Positions 39,835-47,955 of a stretch of 64,000 bases of DNA are shown one piece after another. Numbering within the stretch: position 1 is the stretch's first letter; each line of letters opens with the position of its first letter. Source of the stretch: Salipaludibacillus daqingensis. GTDB taxonomy: Bacteria > Bacillota > Bacilli > Bacillales > Salisediminibacteriaceae. Where the stretch lies: the NCBI RefSeq assembly GCF_029891575.1, contig NZ_JARZHF010000002.1, positions 491,160-555,159 of the forward strand, in the 5' to 3' direction. The notes under the pieces were generated by a model that was given only the letters and a program-made list of their open reading frames with translations, did no database searches and had not been told where the DNA came from. A program made the translations under genes and the position numbers.

Positions 39835-40125
39835 ATGATACTTATGAAAGACGAAATTCAAGCAAATCTAGAGGATTCTGAAGGTTGGGAACTTGTTGAC
39901 GAAACATGGATTAAAAAACAATTTATATTACGTACATTTCCAAAAGCAATTCAGTTTGTTACTGACATAGCTGACCTTGCAGAATTGCGACAACATCATC
40001 CCAACATTACCATTGATCATAAACAAGTGACTATTCAATTAAGTACGTTAGACGAAGGTGGATTGACGCAAAAAGATTTTGAATCTGCTCACGCCTATGA
40101 TAGAACATTTCAAAAATACGATTAG
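39835..40125 (+). CDS. Pterin-4-alpha-carbinolamine dehydratase
   Basis: A 96-residue protein of the PCD/DCoH family, matching its normal length. The active-site motif is RQHHPNITIDHKQVTIQLST, with the His-His-Pro and the later His that form the dehydration site, and the preceding AIQFVTDIADLAE helix. It dehydrates 4a-hydroxytetrahydropterin, regenerating the cofactor of aromatic amino acid hydroxylases; in Firmicutes lacking a hydroxylase it may act on molybdopterin or serve as a regulator. ATG at 39835 follows TTGGAGGGGATAATCGA. It is divergent from the GrdB-like gene. Confidence 0.87.
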   Translation: MILMKDEIQANLEDSEGWELVDETWIKKQFILRTFPKAIQFVTDIADLAELRQHHPNITIDHKQVTIQLSTLDEGGLTQKDFESAHAYDRTFQKYD

Positions 40126-40225
40126 AATTTAAATAATCGCGGTGCACTTGCATCGCGATCTTTTTGTGCTCACCATAAATTATGGTAAGATTACATTATT
40201 AGTCTAAGTAACGGAGGAATGATTG

Positions 40226-40732
40226 ATGCAATGGCTTTTTCTATTCACTGGAATTATTATGGGAGCGATTTCTATTTACCACTTATTCACTGATAAACAT
40301 CGTAAATCATCAAATGATTATACCATTTATAAATTGGATGATCCGAAGAAAATACAAACGGGTTCTCGCCCTTATAAGCTTTCTATTATCGCGGCTTACC
40401 TTGTATTATTCTTAACCATCTTTTTATATATCGAAGTTTTCAATAACATCTTTAATGCAACGATACTATTTTTTGTAGTGCTCATTTTAGGAGCCTATGT
40501 CCTCATTACCATCGATCGGATTTTTGAAATCCATGGGGAAGCAATTATATTTGCTGGTTATCATGCCAGATGGGGAAAAATACGCTCCATTGCTTGGGGA
40601 AAAAAGAGAAAAGATCGAACACAACTTATTATGATATTAGCCAAAAATCAAAAAATCAAAACGACTATCGCAAATGAAAGAGTCGAAGAATTAGAAGAAA
40701 TATTATCTAATTATGTACATTTCGAAAAATAA
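40226..40732 (+). CDS. Hypothetical membrane protein
   Basis: A 168-residue protein with an N-terminal membrane segment (MQWLFLFTGIIMGAISIYHLF), a basic loop, two further hydrophobic helices (LSIIAAYLVLFLTIFLYI and ATILFFVVLILGAYVLITI) and a cytoplasmic C-terminal domain of about 65 residues with beta-rich GEAIIFAGYHARWGKIRSIAW. I do not recognise the family; many Bacillaceae carry such proteins with a PH-like tail (DUF5673-type possible). ATG 40226 follows ACGGAGGAATGATTG. It is convergent with arsC across a shared terminator. Confidence 0.6.
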   Translation: MQWLFLFTGIIMGAISIYHLFTDKHRKSSNDYTIYKLDDPKKIQTGSRPYKLSIIAAYLVLFLTIFLYIEVFNNIFNATILFFVVLILGAYVLITIDRIFEIHGEAIIFAGYHARWGKIRSIAWGKKRKDRTQLIMILAKNQKIKTTIANERVEELEEILSNYVHFEK

Positions 40733-40778
40733 AAGTCCTTTCCAGTCAAGGCTAGCCTTAGCTGGAAAGGACTTTATT
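40731..40778. terminator. Bidirectional terminator between the membrane protein and arsC
   Basis: Arms AAAGTCCTTTCCAG and CTGGAAAGGACTTT with a 16-base loop containing further pairing, T-rich on both ends. Confidence 0.82.
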
Positions 40779-41197
40779 TATCTACCAGTTTCTTTAAACT
40801 GTTTAATCCGATCGCCGATTTGATCGCGGACAGATTGAAATACTGTCCACTTTTCTTCCTCTGTTCCTTCTGCTTTAGCAGGGTCGTCAAATCCCCAATG
40901 GACTCTCTCTTTATTTTTAGGTGTAGCTGGACAGACATCATTCGCATGGCCACAGAGGGTCACGACTAGATCTGCTTGTTCCAACAAGGTAGGATCAATT
41001 GTATCTGACGTTTGATCTGTAATATCTATTTCTACTTCATTCATTGCTTTCACTGCTAATGGGTTTACTCCATGCGCTTCAATTCCTGCAGAATACACAT
41101 CCCACGCTTCACTTAAATAGTGCTTTCCCCATGCCTCAGCCATTTGACTTCGACACGAATTGCCCGTACATAAAAAATAAATCATTGGTTTTGTCAA
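40778..41197 (-). CDS. arsC: Thioredoxin-coupled arsenate reductase
   Basis: A 139-residue protein, exactly the classical ArsC length when started at TTG 41197, which lies eight bases after GGAGGTTACAAAA. It has the phosphatase-like loop CTGNSCRSQ (Cys10, Cys15) and the redox pair Cys82 and Cys89 in LCGHANDVC, the same numbering as the Bacillus enzyme. It reduces arsenate to arsenite with electrons from thioredoxin. No arsR or arsB lies next to it, so export would depend on genes elsewhere. It could also act as a low-molecular-weight phosphatase, but the Cys triad favours arsenate. Confidence 0.93.
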   Translation of the reverse strand: MTKPMIYFLCTGNSCRSQMAEAWGKHYLSEAWDVYSAGIEAHGVNPLAVKAMNEVEIDITDQTSDTIDPTLLEQADLVVTLCGHANDVCPATPKNKERVHWGFDDPAKAEGTEEEKWTVFQSVRDQIGDRIKQFKETGR

Positions 41198-41441
41198 TTT
41201 TGTAACCTCCATATAATGATATAGTTATATAATAACATGATCATTTAGATGTAAAAAGATAATTTTATGTTAAAAAAGTTAAGGTTTTGTAAAGGAATGT
41301 ATTTCTATAATTATTTCACTCGGGAAATCTTTTTCGTTACTCGACAACTATATTACTAATTCATGTATAATATAAAGAGTTACTAAAAAATAGCTTTTAT
41401 AGTATTTACTCATTCGATTTTTTGAGAAAGAGAGGAATAAA

Positions 41442-42161
41442 ATGGGAAGAAAATGGAGTAATATTAAAGAAAAAAAAGCAGCTAGAGATGCTAGCACAGC
41501 TCGCGTCTATGCAAAATTTGGTCGAAAGGTTTATATGGTTGCCAAGCAAGGGGAACCAGATCCTGAATCTAATCAAGCGCTAAAATTTGTTCTTGAGCAA
41601 GCAAAGACTTACAATGTTCCCAAACACATTATAGACCGCGCCATTGAAAAAGCAAAAGGTGGTTCTGAAGAAAGCTACGATGAACTGAGATATGAAGGAT
41701 TTGGTCCCAATGGATGCATGGTTATTGTTGACGCATTAACCAATAATGTGAATAGAACCGCTGCTGAAGTAAGAACAGCATTTAACAAAAATGGAGGAAA
41801 CTTAGGCGTAAGTGGATCCGTATCTTACATGTTCGATGCTACAGCTGTCATTGGAGTGGAAGGGAAAGATTCTGAGGAGATTCTAGAAATCTTAATGGAA
41901 GCAGACGTCGACCCACGGGACATCTATGATGAGGAACAGTCTGTTATTATCTACGCAGAACCGGACCAATTTCATGTTGTACAACAAGCTCTTGAAGCAG
42001 AAAATATATCAGAGTTCACAGTTGCTGAACTTACAATGCTCCCTCAAAATGACGTGACTCTTCCAGAGGGTGATAAACTTCAATTTGAAAAATTAGTTGA
42101 TGCTTTAGAAGACATAGAAGATGTGCAACACGTTTATCATAATGTAGACGATGGAGAGTAA
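41442..42161 (+). CDS. YebC/PmpR family protein (YeeI-like)
   Basis: A 239-residue protein of the YebC/TACO1 family, complete from [17 protein letters not shown] through [26 protein letters not shown] to the C-terminal lobes. The N-terminal MGRKWSNI replaces the MAGHSKW of YebC paralogues and fits the second Bacillus form, YeeI. Family members bind DNA as regulators or help ribosomes translate proline stretches. ATG at 41442 follows GAAAGAGAGGAATAAA. Single gene with strong terminator. Confidence 0.92.
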   Translation: MGRKWSNIKEKKAARDASTARVYAKFGRKVYMVAKQGEPDPESNQALKFVLEQAKTYNVPKHIIDRAIEKAKGGSEESYDELRYEGFGPNGCMVIVDALTNNVNRTAAEVRTAFNKNGGNLGVSGSVSYMFDATAVIGVEGKDSEEILEILMEADVDPRDIYDEEQSVIIYAEPDQFHVVQQALEAENISEFTVAELTMLPQNDVTLPEGDKLQFEKLVDALEDIEDVQHVYHNVDDGE

Positions 42162-42167
42162 GACGCA

Positions 42168-42208
42168 CAAAGCAGCCCATCTAAAAAAATGGTCTGCTTT
42201 TTTTATTT
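42168..42208 (+). terminator. Terminator after yeeI-like gene
   Basis: AAAGCAGCCCAT pairs with ATGGTCTGCTTT (one mismatch) around CTAAAAAA, followed by a T-run. Confidence 0.8.
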
Positions 42209-42245
42209 TACCCAATGATGCGAATCTCTGTAAGTAAAGTTCCCC

Positions 42246-42866
42246 TTATATTCCCCTCAAGTTTTCAATAATGATCTTTAAAGCCCTCGTTTGTGTGTCC
42301 ATTCCCATGCTTGGGACTTCTGGTGAGGCTGATATCATCTCAGGAGTAGCTGGAACATGAATAAATCCTGCTTTTATATCTAGTGACTCTTCTTGAATCT
42401 TATGTAATACAGTGTATAGTGTGGTGTTACAAATGTACGTCCCTGCTGTATTAGAGATCATTGAAGGGATTTTACTTTCTTGAAGTTTCTCTAACAACAA
42501 CCGAATGGGGAGCGTGCTGAATAAGCCCTCTGGACCATTGTTCACAATTGGACGATCTACTGGACGATCACCATTATTGTCTCCATTTCTTCCTTCTCCT
42601 ACTGTATCTTCCACATTTATCCCTACCCTTTCTAAATTAATACTCGAACATCCGACAGCGACACCTAAACAAATAACAATGTCTGGTTGCCACTCATTTA
42701 TTTTTTCCAATAAAGGGGGAGTACATTCTCGATAGACGACTGGTAATTGAATCGTATCAATATCAACACCTTCGATCTCAAAGTTCTTCGCTTTATTAAT
42801 CAATTCCAACGTAGGATTTGTAGACAAGCCACCAAATGGCTCAAAGCCACTAACTAAAATTCGCAA
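42246..42866 (-). CDS. pcp: Pyrrolidone-carboxylate peptidase
   Basis: A 206-residue cysteine peptidase. It opens with the family signature MRILVSGFEPFGGLSTNPT; catalytic residues are the Glu in NVEDTVGEGRNGD region, Cys in SNTAGTYICNTTLYTVLH and His in FIHVPATPEM. It removes N-terminal pyroglutamate from peptides in the cytoplasm, useful together with peptide importers such as the Opp system in this window. The start TTG at 42866 lies eight bases after GGAAGGGG and gives the usual N-terminus; earlier TTGs overlap the ribosome site. Confidence 0.92.
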   Translation of the reverse strand: MRILVSGFEPFGGLSTNPTLELINKAKNFEIEGVDIDTIQLPVVYRECTPPLLEKINEWQPDIVICLGVAVGCSSINLERVGINVEDTVGEGRNGDNNGDRPVDRPIVNNGPEGLFSTLPIRLLLEKLQESKIPSMISNTAGTYICNTTLYTVLHKIQEESLDIKAGFIHVPATPEMISASPEVPSMGMDTQTRALKIIIENLRGI

Positions 42867-42992
42867 TTTCAAAACCCCTTCCAACTATATTACTATCTAT
42901 TTTCAACTTAGATTTAATTAATTTCAAGTCATATCTTTTCTCCTCCTTTTTATTATTCTACCTGTACTTATTTGTTGAAAGGGGGTGAGAAC

Positions 42993-43205
42993 ATGAATGA
43001 AGCAGTAGATACTAGATTATCTTTAACATTTCTATTAGGCTACGATGACGACGGTGATGAAAAATTACAAACAAGACATTTTCGTAATGTCCAACCAAGT
43101 GCTAGTAATGAAGCATTATTGCAAACTGCTCAAGCACTAGCTTCTTTACAACAGTACGACCTAGAAAAAATCGAACGGAACAATACGTATGAATTGTTCG
43201 AATAA
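42993..43205 (+). CDS. DUF1659 family small protein
   Basis: A 70-residue acidic protein, NEAVDTRLSLTFLLGYDDDG at the start and ALASLQQYDLEKIERNNTYEL at the end, matching the DUF1659 pattern. In Bacillus this family is nearly always followed by a DUF2922 protein and a YvrJ protein, exactly as here (43297 and 43675). The function is unknown. ATG at 42993 follows AAAGGGGGTGAGAAC. Confidence 0.82.
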   Translation: MNEAVDTRLSLTFLLGYDDDGDEKLQTRHFRNVQPSASNEALLQTAQALASLQQYDLEKIERNNTYELFE

Positions 43206-43296
43206 CATTTCCCTTAATGTGAATTGGGAACACACATTTTTTAAGAATCTATTGTGATTAAATCGTAACCTCATGTTAAATAAAGGAGGTGAAAAC

Positions 43297-43521
43297 ATGT
43301 CAAAAAGATTAGAGTTATTATTTCTTAACGAAGCAGGCGGAAATGTAACAATTGGAATCGATGATCCTATCGAACCTGTTGTTGGTGCTGATGTATCAGC
43401 AGCTATGGATACCATTATTCAAAACAGCACGTTCACTTCTACTAATGGTGATGTTATTGGGAAGCGCGGTGCTCGTCTTGTGGAACGTACTGTAGAAGAC
43501 ATTGACATTGAACAAGGATAA
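43297..43521 (+). CDS. DUF2922 family small protein
   Basis: A 74-residue protein beginning MSKRLELLFLNEAGGNVTIG and containing PIEPVVGADVSAAMDTIIQN, the DUF2922 pattern. It follows the DUF1659 gene by 91 bp with its own ribosome site AAAGGAGGTGAAAAC, and a terminator follows. The trio DUF1659-DUF2922-YvrJ is a conserved Bacillus cluster without known function. Confidence 0.82.
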   Translation: MSKRLELLFLNEAGGNVTIGIDDPIEPVVGADVSAAMDTIIQNSTFTSTNGDVIGKRGARLVERTVEDIDIEQG

Positions 43522-43523
43522 AC

Positions 43524-43562
43524 AAAACCGGGGAGAGACTTTTCTCTCCGGTTTCTTTTCTA
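43524..43562 (+). terminator. Terminator after the DUF2922 gene
   Basis: AAACCGGGGAGAGA pairs with TCTCTCCGGTTT (one bulge) around CTTT, followed by CTTTTC. Confidence 0.78.
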
Positions 43563-43674
43563 CATTAATTCCTTGAATTATTATTGTAAGTCCAGTTGAT
43601 GTCTAAACAGACTAGAATATCCTTGGAGAGCAATTGCATAACCATCTAAATAGTTAAGAGAGGAGGGCCTATTT

Positions 43675-43896
43675 GTGGAACAATTATGGTTATCTGCTAT
43701 CAGTGAATATGGATTTCCAGTAGTTATCACCTTTTACTTGCTTTACAGAATCGAAAAAAAATTGGACACGTTAAATCAGTCGGTCTTAAAACTGCAAACA
43801 ATTTGTCCACTTAACCAAAGTAAGTACTCGATGCAACTTAGCTCTAAAATTGGTGCTGAAGCTGAAGAACGCCCAAAAGTGAAATTGGTTGATTAA
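43675..43896 (+). CDS. YvrJ family protein
   Basis: A 73-residue protein with the YvrJ pattern: an N-terminal membrane helix (EYGFPVVITFYLLYRIEKKLD), then a helical stretch LNQSVLKLQTICPLN. YvrJ in B. subtilis is adjacent to the sigma-YlaC/SigO system but the role of the family is not defined. GTG at 43675 follows AGGAGGGCCTATTT. It completes the DUF1659-DUF2922-YvrJ cluster. Confidence 0.8.
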   Translation: MEQLWLSAISEYGFPVVITFYLLYRIEKKLDTLNQSVLKLQTICPLNQSKYSMQLSSKIGAEAEERPKVKLVD

Positions 43897-44198
43897 TTTT
43901 TTTAATCACCCTCAGACTCAACACGCTCTATTTTTTTGGGCTGGCTGGGTTTAAGGGTGATTTTCCCGAGGAGCAGTAACATTGTCTGCGGGAAGGAGAT
44001 AACTGATTATTCAACATTATCATAAGAATAATAACAGAGCCTGCAATAAAACAACAAATTGTAATAAAATGTTCTAGATTACTTCCATTAAAGACTTGTT
44101 ACGTATGATATTGTTAAATTAACTAATCGCATGATAAAGCTATTTTTTATATAAGTGAAAAAAGGGGAGACTCGAAAGACGAGGGGGGGAAAAGATCA
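43897..44198. other. Gene-free region between yvrJ and fnr
   Basis: It starts with a terminator-like hairpin in which AATCACCCT (about 43904-43912) can pair with AGGGTGATT further on. The rest is AT-rich and probably carries the fnr promoter, with a possible -35 TTGTTA near 44116; no FNR box or small gene was found. Confidence 0.45.
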
Positions 44199-44915
44199 TT
44201 GATTGATACAAAAACAATCTATCAACCACAGTCATTTTATGATTTATTGTCTGATGAAATGAAGAGTTTGTTCTTATCATATGGAACCGAGGTTTTTGCT
44301 AGTAATGGAAGTATTTTATTTTATGAAGGGGACCCTTCCAATCATATTTATCTTATTGTTAAGGGCCAAATCCGATTAACGAAAACATCTGCTGATGGTA
44401 AAGTATTTTTCCTACAAAAAAAGAATCAAAACGACCTCCTAGGTGAACTAAGTTTATTTAACAACTTATCCTACCATTTCAATGCGGAAGTCACTCAAGA
44501 TACAGAGATGTTAAGGTTTAATCGGACCGATCTTGAACAACTGATGATGAAATATGGAGAGTTATCTGTTGCTTATATGCAGTGGTTATCATCAGAAAAT
44601 AACACAATGCTCGCTCAATTTCGTGACCTTGTTTTCTGTGGAAAACAAGGAGCTGTATTTTCCATTCTAATTCGACTATCGAATGAATATGGGAAAGAAG
44701 TATCTAGAGGAGTATTGATTAACCGCAAAATAACCAATCAAGAACTCGCTAACTATGTAGGGGCAACGAGAGAAAGTATCAATAGAATTCTGAAAAGACT
44801 CATGAAGCAAAACATCCTGTCCGTAAATACGAAATACATTACTATTCATAACATTGAGTTTCTAAAAACACATTTACGCTGCAGCCATTGTCCATTTGAA
44901 GAGTGCAAAATTTAA
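44199..44915 (+). CDS. fnr: FNR, oxygen-sensing Crp/Fnr family regulator
   Basis: A 238-residue regulator: N-terminal cyclic-nucleotide-like jelly roll (about 20-140, GDPSNHIYLIVKGQIRLTK), dimer helix, and a C-terminal winged HTH with LANYVGATRESINRILKRL. At the end is LRCSHCPFEECKI, with Cys228, Cys231 and Cys236 spaced C-x2-C-x4-C, the arrangement that binds the 4Fe-4S cluster in Bacillus FNR. Without oxygen it should activate genes with TGTGA-N6-TCACA sites; two such sites in class II position occur in this window. TTG at 44199 follows GAGGGGGGAAAAGATCA. Confidence 0.92.
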   Translation: MIDTKTIYQPQSFYDLLSDEMKSLFLSYGTEVFASNGSILFYEGDPSNHIYLIVKGQIRLTKTSADGKVFFLQKKNQNDLLGELSLFNNLSYHFNAEVTQDTEMLRFNRTDLEQLMMKYGELSVAYMQWLSSENNTMLAQFRDLVFCGKQGAVFSILIRLSNEYGKEVSRGVLINRKITNQELANYVGATRESINRILKRLMKQNILSVNTKYITIHNIEFLKTHLRCSHCPFEECKI

Positions 44916-44969
44916 AATTGATTAAATATCTATCAAAAGAGGCCGAGACAAAACTACCTTATTAAATTA

Positions 44970-45018
44970 AAAAAAGGGTCCGAATATCGTAATTGATAAT
45001 CGGAACCTTTTTTGTTGA
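44970..45018 (+). terminator. Terminator after fnr
   Basis: AAAAAGGGTCCGA pairs imperfectly with TCGGAACCTTTTTT around an AT-rich loop; T-run follows. Confidence 0.7.
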
Positions 45019-45101
45019 CCATAAAACGTTAGATGATGCTTACGGGCGGTGTACTATCTCAAGTTCACCCCACCAGTGCGAATCCTCATTCATTTTTCTT
45101 A

Positions 45102-45731
45102 TTATTTCACAGTTTCTTGGATACCATTGACTTCCCTTGGCATTAGTCCCTTCACAAATAAATCGACACTATCATCAATGAATTTATCTAACGGCACGAC
45201 AGCTACTTTTCTTCCTCCAAGTTGATAAGATAAAAAATACCCGAGATTCATCCATAAAAAATTCATCGCCTGGATTTCAGGATCAACAGCAACCATTTTA
45301 TTCCTCTTTTGCATTTCCTTAAAATACTCAACTAAATACATTTTCAACTGTTTTGGATTCTCAGATAAGCTCTCTCCAATAAAGGGATGAGTATTTCTTT
45401 CTTGAAAAGATAATAACACCATTTTATAGTTTTGTTGGTTATATCGATGGTACGTTTTACTTACTCTTGTTAAGTCTTTTCGTAAATCATATTCCACTTT
45501 ATCATACAAAATAGATTTCATATCAATTAAATATGAATACGTTTCTACAGCTTTTTCTAAAATATTTTTTTTCGTACCAAAATGCCTGAACAATGTCATC
45601 TCACTGAAGCCTGATTTTGAGGCAATTTCTTTCGTTGTCACTGCTTTAAATCCCTTTTTTTCCATCAAATCAATAGCGGTTTCTAATATTATTTCATCTG
45701 TGGTCATTGCATTCGTATCCATTTCAATCAT
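45102..45731 (-). CDS. TetR family transcriptional regulator
   Basis: A 209-residue regulator with an N-terminal HTH (about 12-58: ILETAIDLMEKKGFKAVTTK then EIASKSGFSEMTLFRHFGTKKNI) and a helical C-terminal ligand domain. The recognition helix EMTLFRHFGTK is canonical. Targets are unknown; the next gene upstream on the same strand is the HlyIII-family gene about 200 bp away. The ATG at 45731 follows GGTGGTGAGAGTT closely; ATG at 45722 or GTG just before are alternatives, so the start is uncertain by a few residues. Confidence 0.88.
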   Translation of the reverse strand: MIEMDTNAMTTDEIILETAIDLMEKKGFKAVTTKEIASKSGFSEMTLFRHFGTKKNILEKAVETYSYLIDMKSILYDKVEYDLRKDLTRVSKTYHRYNQQNYKMVLLSFQERNTHPFIGESLSENPKQLKMYLVEYFKEMQKRNKMVAVDPEIQAMNFLWMNLGYFLSYQLGGRKVAVVPLDKFIDDSVDLFVKGLMPREVNGIQETVK

Positions 45732-45939
45732 AACTCTCACCACCAATCCACTTCATTTGTTCATATATTCACATATAACTCATATAATAAACTTGTTATA
45801 TTCATTATACAGCTAAGTTATATGAAGAAACTGTGAAAGAGGTGACGTTTTCTTAGCAAAACTTTGACAAATGCGTGACATTATCGATAGTTTTAAATTT
45901 TTAAACTATTTAACTTTGTAGCAAAACGAATAAACCCGG

Positions 45940-46587
45940 TTATTGAATAGGTAATACATACAGTATGATCGTAAAAAAGTGCGCTGCACTAGCTGCTAGA
46001 ACGAACAAATGCCATACAGCATGGTGGTAGTAAAACGTTCTCCAAATATAAAATATGGTCCCGACAGTGTATAACACCCCACCTAAAACCAGTAACACTA
46101 ATCCCATTGTCTCAACTTTGGCTGCAATAGGTTGTAATGCAAACACAATCATCCATCCCATTACAATGTATATTAATGTGGAGACACCAACAAATTTTTT
46201 TACAAAGAAGGCTTTGAATACAATACCTCCAATTGCTAATGTCCACACTAATGATAACAAAACCCAACCTCTCGTACCTTCAACCACGATTAGCATTAAT
46301 GGCGTATATGTTCCAGCAATAAACAAATAAATAGCAGAATGATCTAAAATCTCGAAAATATTTTTTACTTTTCCAATTGGAAAACTATGTAGCAATGTCG
46401 AACAAGTATACATAAAGAGTAACGTCACTCCGTAGATCGTGAAACTAATAACATGAATAGCCGCACCATGAATGCTAGAAAAAACAATAAGGAGAACGAG
46501 TGCGGCAATACTTAATATCACGCCAATGCCATGTGTTAATGCATTTACAATTTCTTCACGTTTCGTAAAAGTATGTGTAGTCCCCAT
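45940..46587 (-). CDS. HlyIII/TrhA (PAQR) family membrane protein
   Basis: A 215-residue seven-helix membrane protein. It has the family motifs REEIVNALTHGIGVILSIAA, STLLHSFPIGKVKNIFEILDHSAIYLFIAGTYTPL and a final Y-Y-H-H-AVWHLFVLAASAAHFF; these His, Ser and Asp residues bind Zn in PAQR proteins. TrhA-type proteins keep membrane fluidity in balance rather than acting as toxins. ATG at 46587 follows AAGGGGAGTAAA. It matches the Bacillus YplQ form in length. Confidence 0.9.
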   Translation of the reverse strand: MGTTHTFTKREEIVNALTHGIGVILSIAALVLLIVFSSIHGAAIHVISFTIYGVTLLFMYTCSTLLHSFPIGKVKNIFEILDHSAIYLFIAGTYTPLMLIVVEGTRGWVLLSLVWTLAIGGIVFKAFFVKKFVGVSTLIYIVMGWMIVFALQPIAAKVETMGLVLLVLGGVLYTVGTIFYIWRTFYYHHAVWHLFVLAASAAHFFTIILYVLPIQ

Positions 46588-46662
46588 TTTACTCCCCTTA
46601 TAAAATTCCTATGTTTATAACTACTCTTAAATTAAATCGAACCATTTACGTTAATGACCGAA

Positions 46663-47313
46663 TTATTGAACATATCTAATAGACGATACTTTCCAGTCAA
46701 CATCATTAATGAAAATAATTTCTACTCCACCTTCAAGGTTTATTTTTTCATCCTCTTCTGTAGCTGAATAAAATTCGTATCTTGAAATAAATATTTCATC
46801 ATCATGATCATAAGAAAAAGACTTTTGCCTTATATAAACTACCGAATCTAATTGTAAATAATGAAAACTTCGTTCTATTCCATCTTGCTCGGTAATTTTC
46901 AACGTATCATCTTCAGCATCTACTTCAATATCAGTAGAGATAACTTCTTCCACTTTTTCATGCTGCTCCTCGTGCATTGATTGAAAAAATTGTCTGGCTA
47001 AGATATCCAAATCATGCCTAAGAGATAATTCAAAATGATGCATTTCTTCAAGTTCGATTGCTTGTTGTTTATAAGTTAAAATATCATCTTTTAAGTCTTT
47101 ATTTTCGTTTTCTAAGCTAACGATTCTTTCTTGTAACTGATCCTTTTCAGCAAGTTCTTTTTCAAGTTGCTCTACTAATTTTTCATTTGTCGAAATCAAT
47201 GTCTCCACATCGTCTGTATCTTCTAAATTATTTACTTGTTCCACTGAGCTTTCATCAGAACAAGAAATCAAAAGAAAACAGGCAATCATCGTTGAGAAAA
47301 GAGTTTTATTCAT
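46663..47313 (-). CDS. Hypothetical lipoprotein with coiled coil
   Basis: A 216-residue lipoprotein: signal peptide MNKTLFSTMIACFLLISC with Cys18, then a coiled coil over about residues 40-100 (LEKELAEKDQLQERIVSLEN and following), and a C-terminal globular acidic domain of about 110 residues with no motif I recognise. It probably sits on the outer face of the membrane. ATG at 47313 follows AAAGGGGAAAGCAAA. It has its own promoter region and no clear operon partner. Confidence 0.65.
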   Translation of the reverse strand: MNKTLFSTMIACFLLISCSDESSVEQVNNLEDTDDVETLISTNEKLVEQLEKELAEKDQLQERIVSLENENKDLKDDILTYKQQAIELEEMHHFELSLRHDLDILARQFFQSMHEEQHEKVEEVISTDIEVDAEDDTLKITEQDGIERSFHYLQLDSVVYIRQKSFSYDHDDEIFISRYEFYSATEEDEKINLEGGVEIIFINDVDWKVSSIRYVQ

Positions 47314-47504
47314 TTTGCTTTCCCCTTTTTATTCGGTCTTTTTCTATAACATCATTTATAAAACAAGGTTCCCTTATCATATAACTTCTATAGTTTATCA
47401 CTTACTCCCATCAAATGAAAAGAGATTTTAAAACCAGAAAACCAACTTCATTCGACATGAAGTTGGCATTCTGGCGCAGAACTCTTATTTCCCTGTAATT
47501 CATA

Positions 47505-47774
47505 CTACCAAAAAAAAGCTGCTCCTAAAGCAAATCCTCCAATCGCTGCTAATGCGATTGGGAATACAGGACGATAGTAACCGTAGTGGCCATAGTAACC
47601 TCTATATCCATAACCAAATCCTCCGAACCCACTGCTCTCTTGCTCTAAATAAACATATTGTTGATCTACATCAACAATCCTTCCTCGATACTCTTTACCT
47701 GAGACATCTGTTATCCTTACTCGTTTTCCTCTATAGCGACAACACATATCATAATAATGCTGAACTTGATGCAA
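47505..47774 (-). CDS. Small Gly/Tyr-rich protein with Sm-like N-terminus
   Basis: An 89-residue protein. The first half, RGKRVRITDVSGKEYRGRIV then DVDQQYVYLEQ, looks like an Sm/KOW-type small beta barrel; the second half is Gly/Tyr-rich (GFGYGYRGYYGHYGYYRP), followed by a hydrophobic end FPIALAAIGGFALGAAFFW. Similar small proteins occur in Bacillus spores, but this is a resemblance in composition only. TTG at 47774 follows GGAGGTGAGGT with ideal spacing. No known function. Confidence 0.65.
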   Translation of the reverse strand: MHQVQHYYDMCCRYRGKRVRITDVSGKEYRGRIVDVDQQYVYLEQESSGFGGFGYGYRGYYGHYGYYRPVFPIALAAIGGFALGAAFFW

Positions 47775-47910
47775 AACCTCACCTCCTAAACATATTCATA
47801 AGTATTATATTTAGAAGTTCCTTTTTTGGTTGGACAACTGCCCTAACAATATTAGAAAAACTTGGTCTTAGTTTTTTATACTTTAGTCCTTTAACGGAGT
47901 TAAACTTAAC

Positions 47911-47946
47911 GTAAAAAAAAGAGGAGGATTTGATCCCCCTCTTGTA
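47911..47946 (-). terminator. Terminator after the RND pump gene
   Basis: On the minus strand AAGAGGGGGATC pairs with ATCCTCCTCTT (one mismatch), followed by a run of eight T. Confidence 0.82.
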
Positions 47947-47955
47947 CACTTAGTT

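Noticed and set aside
43897..44198. Structured RNA or riboswitch before fnr
   Set aside because: Only one terminator-like hairpin and weak pairings were found; no known riboswitch consensus could be recognised.
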